Shown here one piece after another: positions 11,585 through 20,204 of a stretch of DNA of 64,000 nucleotides. Numbering within the stretch: the first letter of the stretch is position 1; each line of letters begins with the position of its first letter. A model generated the notes under the pieces. The model was not told the DNA's origin. It searched no databases and was given only the letters and a program-made list of their open reading frames with translations. The stretch comes from Achromobacter xylosoxidans (GTDB lineage Bacteria; Pseudomonadota; Gammaproteobacteria; Burkholderiales; Burkholderiaceae_B), in the NCBI RefSeq assembly GCF_014490035.1, contig NZ_CP061008.1, positions 2,108,001 to 2,172,000 of the forward strand, given 5' to 3'. A program made the position numbers and the translations under genes.

Positions 11585-13706
11585 GCAAGTGGAGAAGGCC
11601 GCCGAATCGACGGTTGATATCGCCCGGCGCTGGAAGCTTGAGCTAGAGCTGGCTAAGCGCATGGATGAAAAGTGGATCAACCGCGGCAAGAAGATCGTCA
11701 AGCGCTATCGGGATGAGCGCGCCGGCACGACGGGGGGCAATCGATACAACATCCTGTGGTCGAACGTGCAGACGATCTTGCCTGCTATCTACGCCAAGGC
11801 TCCCAAGGCTGAGGCCGTGCGTCGGAACAAGGACAACGACCCGGCAGCACGCTGCGCCGCTGAGATCCTTGAGCGCGCATTGCAATATGAGATCGATCAT
11901 TACCCAGATTTCGACGAAGCCATGCGCAATGCAGTGCAGGACCGGCTGCTGCCTGGCCGTGGAGTTGCGTGGGTGAGATACGAGCAAAGGGAGATTGCGG
12001 TCGCAGAGGGCGCCGCGCCCTCTCAATACGAGGTTAAAGACTGCTCGGCTGTGGATTACGTGTACTGGGAGGATTTCCGGTGTTCTGCCGCCAGGGTATG
12101 GGGCGAGGTCACGTGGATTGCGCGCCGCGTATATATGGCGCGGGACGAGGTGAAGACCCGCTTTGGAGATTTCCTGGCCGAGAAGGGCAAACGCGCGGCT
12201 GATGTGCCTCTCACCCATGTTCCCATTGGTCTGGACCAGATGAAGGATCAGGGAGCCACGTACGGCGACACCGAGGCCATGAAGAAGGCTGAAGTGTGGG
12301 AGCTGTGGGATAAGAAGACCAAAGCCGTCTATTGGGTTGCACAGGGCTTCGACGACCTGCTGGACATACGTGAAGACCCCTACGGCCTTGATGAATTCTG
12401 GCCATGCCCGAAGCCGTTGTTTTCCACACAGACCAGTGACACGCTGGTGCCGGTTCCTGACTTCGCGCTTTACCAGGACCAGGCGAACGAGTTGGACATG
12501 CTGACCCAGCGTATTGGGCGACTGACGCAAGCCGTCAAGGTCGTTGGTGTCTACGACGCGAGCGCCAATGGCATTCAGCGCATGCTCGCTGAAGGCGTGG
12601 ACAACACCATGATCCCGGTAGATAACTGGGCGGTGTTCGCTGAGAAGGGCGGCGTTCGGGGACAAGTGGATTGGCTGCCACTAGAACAGATCATCAAGGC
12701 GCTCAACGAGTGCTATGCCGCACGGGAACAATGCAAGCAGGTCATCTACGAGATAACCGGCATATCGGACATTATCCGTGGCGCCACGGAAGCGAGTGAG
12801 ACGGCCACGGCGCAGAACATCAAACGCCAGTTCGGGTCGCTTCGCCTTCGTCCTCGACAGCAAGACGTAGCCATGTTCGCCAGCGAGATCCTGCGCATCA
12901 AGGCGCAATTGATGATGGACGTGTACAGCCCAGAATCGCTGATTGCTATGTCCGGAATCATGGATACATATGACGCTGAGTTTGTGCAACAGGCGATCAT
13001 GCTCATGAAGTCCGAGCCGATGCGTGCTTACCGCGTTGAAGTCGCTGCAGATTCCCTGATCGAACTGGATCAGGAGCAGGAGAAGGCATCCCGTACTGAG
13101 TTCCTGGGTGCTGCCAGCAACTTCTTGCGCCAGGCTATCCCCGCTGCCACACAATCGCCTGAAATGGCCCCGCTGCTGGGTGAAATGCTCATGTTCGGCG
13201 TGCGTGCGTTCAAGGGCGGCCGGGAAATGGAAGCGGCATTCCAGAAGTTTGTAGATCAGATGAGCCAGCCGAAGCCGGATAAGCCTGATCCCGAGCAGAT
13301 GAAGATCCAGGCCGAAGCCCAGCAAAAGCAGATGCAGATGCAGGCGGATATGCAGATCGAGCAGGCCAAGCTAGCTGCTCAGATGCAGGCTGACCAGGCC
13401 AAGATGAGTGCGGAAATGCAGGTCGAGCATGCCCGTATGCAGATGCAGGCTCAGGTTGATATCAATCGCCAGCGTGCCGAGGCTGAGCAGCACGCGATGA
13501 AGATCCGCCAGGAAGCTGAATTGAATGCCGTGAAGACCCAGAATGATCAACTGCAAGCGATGAATGACATGGCATTCGCGCGCTGGAAGGCTGAACTGGA
13601 TGCGGCAACCAAGATTGAGACTGCCAATATCAGTGCGAAGGCTAAGGTTGATAACGCTGCGACTCAGGCGGCTACCAACGAGATCAGTTCCGAGGTTCGG
13701 CAATGA
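11577..13706 (+). CDS. Portal protein
   Basis: The 709-residue product has the size of P22-type portals. It starts with GTG at 11577. The N-terminal core has aromatic and basic motifs (NRYNILWSNVQTILPAIYAKAPKAE) and a clip/wing region with VPDFALYQDQANELDMLTQRIGRL. The final 130 residues are a Gln/Met/Ala-rich coiled coil (QQKQMQMQADMQIEQAKL), matching the C-terminal barrel of long portals. It forms the dodecameric DNA channel of the head. Genes for scaffold and coat follow. Confidence 0.88.
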   Translation: MSEQVEKAAESTVDIARRWKLELELAKRMDEKWINRGKKIVKRYRDERAGTTGGNRYNILWSNVQTILPAIYAKAPKAEAVRRNKDNDPAARCAAEILERALQYEIDHYPDFDEAMRNAVQDRLLPGRGVAWVRYEQREIAVAEGAAPSQYEVKDCSAVDYVYWEDFRCSAARVWGEVTWIARRVYMARDEVKTRFGDFLAEKGKRAADVPLTHVPIGLDQMKDQGATYGDTEAMKKAEVWELWDKKTKAVYWVAQGFDDLLDIREDPYGLDEFWPCPKPLFSTQTSDTLVPVPDFALYQDQANELDMLTQRIGRLTQAVKVVGVYDASANGIQRMLAEGVDNTMIPVDNWAVFAEKGGVRGQVDWLPLEQIIKALNECYAAREQCKQVIYEITGISDIIRGATEASETATAQNIKRQFGSLRLRPRQQDVAMFASEILRIKAQLMMDVYSPESLIAMSGIMDTYDAEFVQQAIMLMKSEPMRAYRVEVAADSLIELDQEQEKASRTEFLGAASNFLRQAIPAATQSPEMAPLLGEMLMFGVRAFKGGREMEAAFQKFVDQMSQPKPDKPDPEQMKIQAEAQQKQMQMQADMQIEQAKLAAQMQADQAKMSAEMQVEHARMQMQAQVDINRQRAEAEQHAMKIRQEAELNAVKTQNDQLQAMNDMAFARWKAELDAATKIETANISAKAKVDNAATQAATNEISSEVRQ

Positions 13707-13981
13707 GGAAGCGCTACATCCAAGACCCGGTGACGCTCAAGCTCATCCCAGCCGAGGAGTACGAAGGTCCACGAGTCACTGGCCCCATGGTGATAGGCGA
13801 TATCCAGCCCTACCAATCCATGGCGACCGGCGAAATGATCATGGGCCGGCGCCAGCACCGGGAACATCTGAAGCAGCATCGCCTGGTAGAGATCGGCAAT
13901 GAAAGGCCGGTCCAACGCAGCGCGGGGCCAGACCCCACCATCCGACGAGATTTGATAGACGCCGTTCGGCGCTACAGCTAA
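13703..13981 (+). CDS. Small conserved structural-region protein
   Basis: The product has 92 residues and starts MRKRYIQDPVTLKLIPAEEY, a phrase seen in small proteins between portal and scaffold of podovirus-like phages. The rest contains MGRRQHREHLKQHRLVEIGNE, a basic helical segment. It overlaps the portal stop by four bases and is followed by an intrinsic terminator. The role is unknown; scaffold-like or DNA-contacting function is possible. Confidence 0.7.
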   Translation: MRKRYIQDPVTLKLIPAEEYEGPRVTGPMVIGDIQPYQSMATGEMIMGRRQHREHLKQHRLVEIGNERPVQRSAGPDPTIRRDLIDAVRRYS

Positions 13982-13984
13982 CCA

Positions 13985-14006
13985 GCCACCTCCGGGTGGC
14001 TTTTTT
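13985..14006 (+). terminator. Intrinsic terminator inside the head operon
   Basis: GCCACC (13985-13990), loop TCCG, GGTGGC (13995-14000) and six T. It lies between the portal-linked gene and scaffold with no obvious new promoter after it. Confidence 0.85.
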
Positions 14007-14023
14007 ATTGCCCAAGGAAATCC

Positions 14024-15028
14024 ATGGAAAACCCAACGGACGACCTGCACAGCGCATTGAACGACGCGTTTACGCAGGCTGAAGCACAGAACGCGCCTGC
14101 TGAACCGATCGCACAAGAATCTCACGCTGACAATCGGCCCCGCGATGAAGCTGGCCGGTTCGCCGCGAAACCAGCAGACGATGCCGCGCCGGTGGTTGAG
14201 CCTGTTCAAGAGGTAGCCCCGCCGCGTAAAGCGCCGTCAAGCTGGAAGCCGGATGCACAGGCTGCATACCTGAAGGCGGACGCCGGTGAACAACTCACGC
14301 CCGCAGAAGTGAAGCTTCTGACGCAGGAGGCTGACCGGCGGGAAAGTGATTACCACAAGGGCATCGAGCAATACAAGACGCACGCGCACGAGGCCCAGGC
14401 CTATCAGCGTGTGGTCGAGCCGTACATGCATACGATCCGCAATCTTGGCGTGGATGCTCCTACCGCTATTGCGAAGCTATTCCAGGCAGATCACACACTG
14501 CGCTACTCGGATCCAGCTACCAAGGCCCGTTTTCTTGGGCAACTGGCCCAGGAATACGGCGTGGACATTGGCCAAGTAGTGAATGCGCCGCCGGTGGACC
14601 CGAACGTTCAATACCTGCAGCACCAGATGCTGCAGCAGCAACAACAGATTCAGCAGTTTTACCAACAGCAGGAGATGCGCGAACAGGCCGGATACCAGTC
14701 CGAGATCCAGAAGTTCGCAGCTGATCCTGCGCACCCTCATTTTGAGGCGGTCAAAGAGGACATGGCGCTTTTGCTGCAAACCGGCAAAGCAGAAGATCTC
14801 AAAGCCGCCTACAACACGGCTGTATGGATGCGTGCCGATATCAGGCAATCCCTGGTTGAGCAGCAACGCGCCGAGGCCCAACGCGCAGCAACTGAACAAG
14901 CCCAAGCCACGCGAGCGAAATCCGCTGCGGTGAGCGTCAAGGGAAGTTCGCCCGCTGGTGCTGGGGTTCAGCCCGTTAAGGGGTCGCTCCGAGATCAGAT
15001 CGAAGCGGCCATATCCGATGCTACTTAA
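14024..15028 (+). CDS. Scaffolding protein
   Basis: The 334-residue product is acidic and Gln-rich, begins MENPTDDLHSALNDAF and has the phage motif RDEAGRFAAKP near residues 40-50. A long helical middle carries LQQQQQIQQFYQQQE, and the C-terminus is basic, as in scaffolds that bind coat protein through a C-terminal helix. The position directly before coat supports it. AAGGAAA is a good ribosome site. Confidence 0.75.
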   Translation: MENPTDDLHSALNDAFTQAEAQNAPAEPIAQESHADNRPRDEAGRFAAKPADDAAPVVEPVQEVAPPRKAPSSWKPDAQAAYLKADAGEQLTPAEVKLLTQEADRRESDYHKGIEQYKTHAHEAQAYQRVVEPYMHTIRNLGVDAPTAIAKLFQADHTLRYSDPATKARFLGQLAQEYGVDIGQVVNAPPVDPNVQYLQHQMLQQQQQIQQFYQQQEMREQAGYQSEIQKFAADPAHPHFEAVKEDMALLLQTGKAEDLKAAYNTAVWMRADIRQSLVEQQRAEAQRAATEQAQATRAKSAAVSVKGSSPAGAGVQPVKGSLRDQIEAAISDAT

Positions 15029-15041
15029 TTAGGACCTCATC

Positions 15042-16034
15042 ATGCCTACCTTCGCTAACTTGAGCGATATCATCGCCACCACGATCCAGAGTCGTTCTGG
15101 CGTGCTGGCGGATAGCGTTACCAACAACAACGCCCTCCTGTATAAGCTGCGCCAGCGCGGCAACGTCAAGCCCGTTTCGGGCGGAAACGTGATTCTGCAG
15201 GAGCTGATGTACAACGATCCGAACACGCAGAATGCCGGCTCTTATTCCGGTTATGACGTGATCGATATCACCCCGAACAGCCCCATTTCGTCGGCTCAGT
15301 ACGACCTGAAGCAATACGCGGCGGTTGTCACCATCTCGGGCCTGGAACAACTCCAGAACTCGGGCAAGGAGCAGATCATCGACCTGCTGGAAGGCCGTAT
15401 TCAGGTCGCTGAGGCCCAGCTGATGAACCAAATCAGCGCGGGGATCTACTCGGATGGTACCGGCAACGGCGGCAAGAATATCACCGGCTTGCAAGCGGCG
15501 ATTACCACGTCTCCGGCGACGGGAACGTATGGCGGTATCAATCGCGCTACGTGGTCGTTCTGGCGAAACGTGGCGTTCTCCGCTGTCACCAATGGTGGTG
15601 CTGCTGTCACTTCGGCCAACATCCAGTCGTATATGAACCGCGTTGCGGTGCAGCTCGTGCGCGGTACGGATCGTCCCGACATGATCGTGGCGGACAACAA
15701 CTACTACCGCGCCTTCCTGGAATCGCTCCAGGCTATCCAACGCGTTACGTCGGAAGACAGCGCAGCGGCTGGCTTCACGTCCATCAAGTACATGGGCGCG
15801 GGCCTGAACTGCGATGTGTTCCTGGATGGGGGCATTGGCGGGGCTATCCCCACCAACACCATGTACTTCCTCAACACGAAGTACATCTTCTTCCGTCCGC
15901 ACCGCGACCGCAATTTCGTTCCCATCGGTGGCGACCGTCAATCGGTCAACCAGGACGCTCTGGTGCGTCTGATCGGCTGGGCCGGCAACCTCACCACCTC
16001 TGGCGCCCAGTTCCAGGGCGTTCTGACCGCCTAA
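15042..16034 (+). CDS. Major coat protein
   Basis: The 330-residue product begins MPTFANLSDIIATTIQSRSG and continues with an N-arm, a segment SGGNVILQELMYND, then helices ELEQLQNSG-like (SGLEQLQNSGKEQIIDLLEG) typical of HK97-fold capsid proteins. It lacks a long delta domain that would suggest maturation cleavage. Strong codon usage and position after scaffold identify it as the coat. It follows scaffold by 13 bases. Confidence 0.85.
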   Translation: MPTFANLSDIIATTIQSRSGVLADSVTNNNALLYKLRQRGNVKPVSGGNVILQELMYNDPNTQNAGSYSGYDVIDITPNSPISSAQYDLKQYAAVVTISGLEQLQNSGKEQIIDLLEGRIQVAEAQLMNQISAGIYSDGTGNGGKNITGLQAAITTSPATGTYGGINRATWSFWRNVAFSAVTNGGAAVTSANIQSYMNRVAVQLVRGTDRPDMIVADNNYYRAFLESLQAIQRVTSEDSAAAGFTSIKYMGAGLNCDVFLDGGIGGAIPTNTMYFLNTKYIFFRPHRDRNFVPIGGDRQSVNQDALVRLIGWAGNLTTSGAQFQGVLTA

Positions 16035-16045
16035 GGAGAAGAAAC

Positions 16046-16339
16046 ATGGCTGCTCCGTTTACCACTACCCCCAAGGTCGGTGTGGATCTGAATACGATCT
16101 ACCTGGCCGCCGATATCGCCAATGGCATTTCGCGCCCCAAGCTTGGTGATCAAGTCTGGACGACTGATGGCAAGCGCTCGGTGTTCGCCCAGGCCAACGC
16201 CAGCATCCCGGCCAGTACTGCGGTATGCACCGTCAGCCCGACGACGTTCCTGGCCACCGCATCTGGCGGCGCATATCTGTCGCCAGCTTTTGCCATGGCC
16301 ACTGGCGATCAAGCCTGGTTCGACGCGGCTTCGGTCTAA
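16046..16339 (+). CDS. Probable decoration or small head protein
   Basis: The product has 97 residues, begins MAAPFTTTPKVGVDLNTIYLA and is rich in Thr, Ala and beta-branched residues, with no Lys-rich parts. It follows coat and is preceded by TAAGGAGAAGAAAC, a very strong ribosome site that also serves as spacer from coat. Small beta-rich proteins here often cement the capsid. The family was not recognised. Confidence 0.6.
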   Translation: MAAPFTTTPKVGVDLNTIYLAADIANGISRPKLGDQVWTTDGKRSVFAQANASIPASTAVCTVSPTTFLATASGGAYLSPAFAMATGDQAWFDAASV

Positions 16340-16349
16340 GGAGAAGAAG

Positions 16350-16721
16350 ATGCCCGCTATCCCCTCTCGGTTGATGGGTACGGGCAGCTCCTGGCCGTCT
16401 GCTGGTGCTATCTGCGGCGGTGTGGCTAACACGCTCACCGCCGCCGGTACTACCAATGCGAACGCCTTGGGGTTGTCCGCCGAAATCAACGTTGTCACTA
16501 CCACTGCAGCCAGTACAGGCGTTCGCCTGATGCCGGTAGAGGTCGGCTCTTCCGTCCTCGTTGCTAACCAGGGCGCTAATGCTCTTCTGGTCTATCCCGG
16601 CACGGGCGTGCAGATCGACGCTCTGACTGCGACGACCGGCGGCTTTTCTGTGCCTGCAGGCAAGAGTGCCATGTTCTTTGGCGTTTCCGGCACTCAGTGG
16701 ATATCCCAACTGGGTGCATAA
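16350..16721 (+). CDS. Probable decoration or small head protein
   Basis: The product has 123 residues, begins MPAIPSRLMGTGSSWPSAGA and contains GVRLMPVEVGSSVLVANQGANALLVYP and a beta-rich C-terminus (GGFSVPAGKSAMFFGVSGTQW). This resembles small capsid-associated proteins with a jelly-roll type beta pattern. The upstream spacer TAAGGAGAAGAA is the same as before the previous gene, suggesting duplication of the regulatory segment. A terminator follows at 16726-16745. Confidence 0.6.
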   Translation: MPAIPSRLMGTGSSWPSAGAICGGVANTLTAAGTTNANALGLSAEINVVTTTAASTGVRLMPVEVGSSVLVANQGANALLVYPGTGVQIDALTATTGGFSVPAGKSAMFFGVSGTQWISQLGA

Positions 16722-16725
16722 CAAG

Positions 16726-16745
16726 GAAGGGGCTTCGGCCCCTTT
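16726..16745 (+). terminator. Intrinsic terminator inside the head operon
   Basis: GGGGC (16729-16733), TTCG tetraloop, GCCCC (16738-16742), followed by TTTCTCTT. Outer A-T pairs lengthen the stem. It is placed after the decoration-type genes. Confidence 0.75.
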
Positions 16746-16785
16746 CTCTTCTCTCCATCTGAGGCAAACCCTCAAAGGACCATAC

Positions 16786-17331
16786 ATGAACCCCATCCAA
16801 GAAGATCAGATGTTCGTCGAGTTCTATTCAGATGCTGTAGAGCTCACCCATGAATCCGAACGTGAAGGGCGGCCTATCTATAAGGAAATGCCCCATGTCA
16901 AGATCATGATCCCTGGCGACCCGCACAACATCATTGAGCGCCGCGCCACGGACGCTGACAAGCAGAAGTATCCGAAGGCATGGGCGCGCTTTGAACGCAT
17001 GGAAGCGGCAGGGCAAGAAGGCACGCCGCTTGAGCAATGGCCGCAGATCAACCGGGCGCAGGTCAAAGAAGCCAAATATTTTGAAGTGCATACCGTCGAG
17101 GCAATGGCAGGCCTGAGCGATGCTCATTGCATGAAGATGGGTATGGGGTTTTCCGAGCTTCGCACGAAGGCAAAAGCTTATCTGACTAACGCAAAGGATA
17201 CTGCTGCGGTTACCGCGCAGGCTGCCGAGAATGAGCGTTTGCACTCGCTTATTGCTGATCTCCAAGCGCAGCTTAAGGAGCAGGGAAGGCGCGGACCCGG
17301 TCGGCCGCCGAAGGATACCGCTGAGGCATGA
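16786..17331 (+). CDS. Head-region protein with basic tail
   Basis: The product has 181 residues: an N-terminal folded region (FVEFYSDAVELTHESER...YKEMPHVKIMIPG), a middle helical part, a coiled coil (AQAAENERLHSLIADLQAQL) and a basic end GRRGPGRPPKDTAEA that resembles an AT-hook (GRPPK). A DNA-binding or head-completion role is possible. It begins after the terminator at 16726 and overlaps the next gene by four bases. Confidence 0.65.
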   Translation: MNPIQEDQMFVEFYSDAVELTHESEREGRPIYKEMPHVKIMIPGDPHNIIERRATDADKQKYPKAWARFERMEAAGQEGTPLEQWPQINRAQVKEAKYFEVHTVEAMAGLSDAHCMKMGMGFSELRTKAKAYLTNAKDTAAVTAQAAENERLHSLIADLQAQLKEQGRRGPGRPPKDTAEA

Positions 17332-18233
17332 ACATGACCCTCCTTCAACTGATTCAACAGGCATGCCGGGAAATGGCGCTTGGCGTCCCGACTGCTGTAG
17401 TTTCGTCCCAGGATCCGCAGGTTATCCAGATGTATGCCCTGCTGAACCGGTTCGGGGGAGATTTGTGTCGTCAGGATGATTGGAAGCGCTTGGATCGGGA
17501 GCATATTCTGATTACCTCAGCGCAGACCATCAGCGCGACGATGGTGGTGAACAGTCCTATCCTGACAGTTCCATCTTCCACGGGCCTGACGACGAACTGG
17601 GGGATAGACGGAACGGGGATTCAGCCGTTCGCTCAGATCGTGTCGGTCGATTCGCCAACGCAGGTGACGATGAACATGCCGGCCTTAGAAACCGGGACGT
17701 TTGATCTGAACTTTGCTCAGGTGCAATACCCTCTGCCGGTCGATTGGAAGAAGCAGATCCCTCAGACCGAGTGGGACCGTACCAACAGATGGCCACTTTT
17801 AGGGCCGCAATCTGCACAGGGCTGGCAATCCTTCAAGTCCGGGATTGTCTACGCTGGCCCGCGTGAGCGCTTCCGATTGCTGGGACAGACGATTGCCCTG
17901 AACCCGCCGCCTCCTAATGGGATTGTCCTGGCATTTGAGTACATCAGCAATGGCTATGTCATCGATGCTGACGGGGTGACATACAAACCATCCTTCACTG
18001 CGGATACTGACACCTGTGTGTTCGATGACTCGTTGATGGTGGAGGGCCTGAAGGTCGCATTCAAGCAGGCGAAGGGGTTGGACGTGTCGTTTGAGTTGTC
18101 ACGCTTCAACATCCTGTTGGAGCAATGCAAGGCACAAGATAGATCCGCGCCTAAGCTCAGCCTGTCGCCAGCGGACATTTCTATTCTGTTGTCGACCCAG
18201 AACATCCCAGACGGGAACTGGCCAGCGAACTGA
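17328..18233 (+). CDS. Head-tail connector or tail accessory protein
   Basis: The 301-residue product starts MNMTLLQLIQQACREMALGVPT, a helical N-terminus common in podovirus head-completion proteins (gp4-like tail accessory factors). Later segments are beta-rich (LPVDWKKQIPQTEWDRTNRWPL). In podoviruses such proteins extend the portal channel to form the tail stub. Neighbouring structural genes support the call; no motif is decisive. Confidence 0.6.
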   Translation: MNMTLLQLIQQACREMALGVPTAVVSSQDPQVIQMYALLNRFGGDLCRQDDWKRLDREHILITSAQTISATMVVNSPILTVPSSTGLTTNWGIDGTGIQPFAQIVSVDSPTQVTMNMPALETGTFDLNFAQVQYPLPVDWKKQIPQTEWDRTNRWPLLGPQSAQGWQSFKSGIVYAGPRERFRLLGQTIALNPPPPNGIVLAFEYISNGYVIDADGVTYKPSFTADTDTCVFDDSLMVEGLKVAFKQAKGLDVSFELSRFNILLEQCKAQDRSAPKLSLSPADISILLSTQNIPDGNWPAN

Positions 18234-18234
18234 T

Positions 18235-19785
18235 ATGGCGAATCGTCGAAGAATAGGCTATCAGACCGCCGCGCCTGCGTCGTTGCCGGCGCCTGTCGGT
18301 GGGTTGAATGACAGGGACCCTCTCGCTGCTATGCCAGTAGAGGACGCGGTAATCCTGGAAAACTGGTGGCCTCTTCCATCGCGCCTGCGCGTACGCAATG
18401 GCTATGCTGATTGGTCATCTGGGTTTTCCACTTCGGTTGATACCATTGTTGAGTATTCCCCGCCGAATGGACTGAACAAGCTGTTCGCGGCCTCCAATGG
18501 CTCGATCTACGACATTACGACTGCCGGCCCTATCGGCGCTCCAGTGGTGACGGGGCAGACAAACAACCGATGGCAGGAAGTTTCGGCTTCTACCCCGGGC
18601 GGAAACTTCCTATACCTATTCAATGGGCAGGACAAACCGCAGTTGTACAACGGGACGACCTGGCAGGCGGTAGATGCTGGCTCGAGTCCGATTGCTATTA
18701 CGGGTGTAGCCACCACCTCTCTTGTTCAGGGTTGCGTATTCAAGAATCGCTTGTTCATGACGGAACGCGATTCCATGCGTGTGTGGTACCTACCCGTTTC
18801 GAGTGTCGGCGGCGCTGCGCAGAGTATCGATTTCGGCGCGATCTTCCAGCGAGGCGGCTGGGTCGTAGGAATGTATACCTGGACCATCGACGCGGGTAAT
18901 GGCGCGGATGACCACGCGGTTTTCTTGTCGAGTAATGGCGAGGTCGCTGTTTACGCGGGTACAGATCCATCGTCGGCATCTGGCTGGTCGCTAATTGGGC
19001 TTTTCTACTTGGGGGTACCGATTGGCAGACGGTGCGCAGTCAAGTATGGAGGCGATCTGTTGATCATGTGTGAGCGGGGTGTCATGCCGCTTGGCAAGTC
19101 GCTTCTCTCAAGTTCAGTGGATCGCCGAGCCGCGATATCGGACAAGATCCAGAACAGTGTGAATGATGCTGTGGCGGCGTATCGCAACAATTTCGGGTGG
19201 GAGCTGTGCGTTTTCCCTGAACAGAATGCCTTGTTGTTGAACGTGCCGCAGGGTATGGGGGCCAATTTCCAGTTTGGAATGAACAGTCTTACGGGTGCTT
19301 GGACAAAGTTCACCGGATGGGCTGCCAATACCTTCAAGAACACATCACTCGGCCTTTACTTCGGCACCGGGAACTCGGTTAAGCGGGCCTGGGTTGGGAA
19401 TGTCGATGGCAGTGACATGATCACTGCGGACGGTCTTCAATCCTTCCAGAACTTTGGTGCGCAGGCCCAGAACAAATACTTCACCATGGTTCGTCCATAC
19501 ATTCAGACGAATGGGCGTCCTTCCGTTCTTTACGGCATCAATGGCGACTATCTACCTGCTGCTCCAGTTGGCGTACTGAACTATGTTCCTCCCGGGGGCA
19601 TGGTGTGGGGATCGATGGTGTGGGGAAGCATGACCTGGGGCGGATCATTCCAGCAGCTGTCGAACTGGAACACCGTGGGCGGTATCTACCAAGCCGCCGC
19701 ACTTCGTCTGGTGGTCCAAAGCAATTCATCTGATGTGGAATGGGCTTCCACCAGTTTTGTCTATCAGCGTGGCGGGCTCCTCTAA
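18235..19785 (+). CDS. Tail or head-stabilisation protein
   Basis: The 516-residue product begins MANRRRIGYQTAAPASLPAPVGGLNDR, then LAAMPVEDAVILENWWPLPSRLRVRNGY. Beta-propeller-like repeated Trp/Gly strands follow (GMYTWTIDAGNG, VFLSSNGEVAVYAG, and MVWGSMVWGSMTWGG near the end). This resembles gp10-type tail or stabilisation proteins of podoviruses. The start at 18235 is one base after the previous stop. The assignment rests on order and composition. Confidence 0.6.
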   Translation: MANRRRIGYQTAAPASLPAPVGGLNDRDPLAAMPVEDAVILENWWPLPSRLRVRNGYADWSSGFSTSVDTIVEYSPPNGLNKLFAASNGSIYDITTAGPIGAPVVTGQTNNRWQEVSASTPGGNFLYLFNGQDKPQLYNGTTWQAVDAGSSPIAITGVATTSLVQGCVFKNRLFMTERDSMRVWYLPVSSVGGAAQSIDFGAIFQRGGWVVGMYTWTIDAGNGADDHAVFLSSNGEVAVYAGTDPSSASGWSLIGLFYLGVPIGRRCAVKYGGDLLIMCERGVMPLGKSLLSSSVDRRAAISDKIQNSVNDAVAAYRNNFGWELCVFPEQNALLLNVPQGMGANFQFGMNSLTGAWTKFTGWAANTFKNTSLGLYFGTGNSVKRAWVGNVDGSDMITADGLQSFQNFGAQAQNKYFTMVRPYIQTNGRPSVLYGINGDYLPAAPVGVLNYVPPGGMVWGSMVWGSMTWGGSFQQLSNWNTVGGIYQAAALRLVVQSNSSDVEWASTSFVYQRGGLL

Positions 19786-20204
19786 TGCTGTTCACGGATG
19801 ACTCTGTGATAGGCCCGTGGGTATGCGAACGGGTAGGCGGTATCTGGCCACAAGGAAGAGGGAAGGCAATTGGCCGCATTAGGGATGGGCGAATTGTCGG
19901 CGGGATTCTTTACGAGGATTTCAACGGCGCGAACGTGATGTGTCACATCGCCGGGGATGGGCCGCATTGGCTGAATAAAGAGTTCCTATGGGCGATCTTT
20001 CATTACCCATTCGAATACCTCAAGGCAACCCGTATGACCGCTCCTGTCGCGAGTGTCAATGGTCCATGCCGAAAGTTTGTGGAACATCTTGGGTTCGTCG
20101 AGGAATGCGCAATGAAGGACGCGCACCCGCAAGGCGACATCATCATCTATCGAATGTTGGCAACAGATTGCCGCTGGCTGGAGTTGAAAAATGGGAAAAG
20201 GTAG
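19785..20204 (+). CDS. GNAT-like acetyltransferase fold protein in the tail module
   Basis: The 139-residue product resembles small GNAT-like proteins found in podovirus structural operons: an early beta-strand pair (GKAIGRIRDGRIVGGILYEDFNG), then a strand and helix around HWLNKEFLWAIFHYPFEYLKATRMTAPV, and a C-terminal NGPCRKFVEHLGFVEEC, which matches the GNAT motif in which a helix precedes (L)GF. The acetyl-CoA P-loop is not obvious, so it could be a structural use of the fold. It overlaps the previous stop by one base and the next gene by 14. Confidence 0.6.
   Translation: MLFTDDSVIGPWVCERVGGIWPQGRGKAIGRIRDGRIVGGILYEDFNGANVMCHIAGDGPHWLNKEFLWAIFHYPFEYLKATRMTAPVASVNGPCRKFVEHLGFVEECAMKDAHPQGDIIIYRMLATDCRWLELKNGKR

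Noticed and set aside
11643..12665. 340-residue minus-strand frame opposite portal
   Set aside because: The portal frame has the conserved sequence; the opposite one is a shadow.
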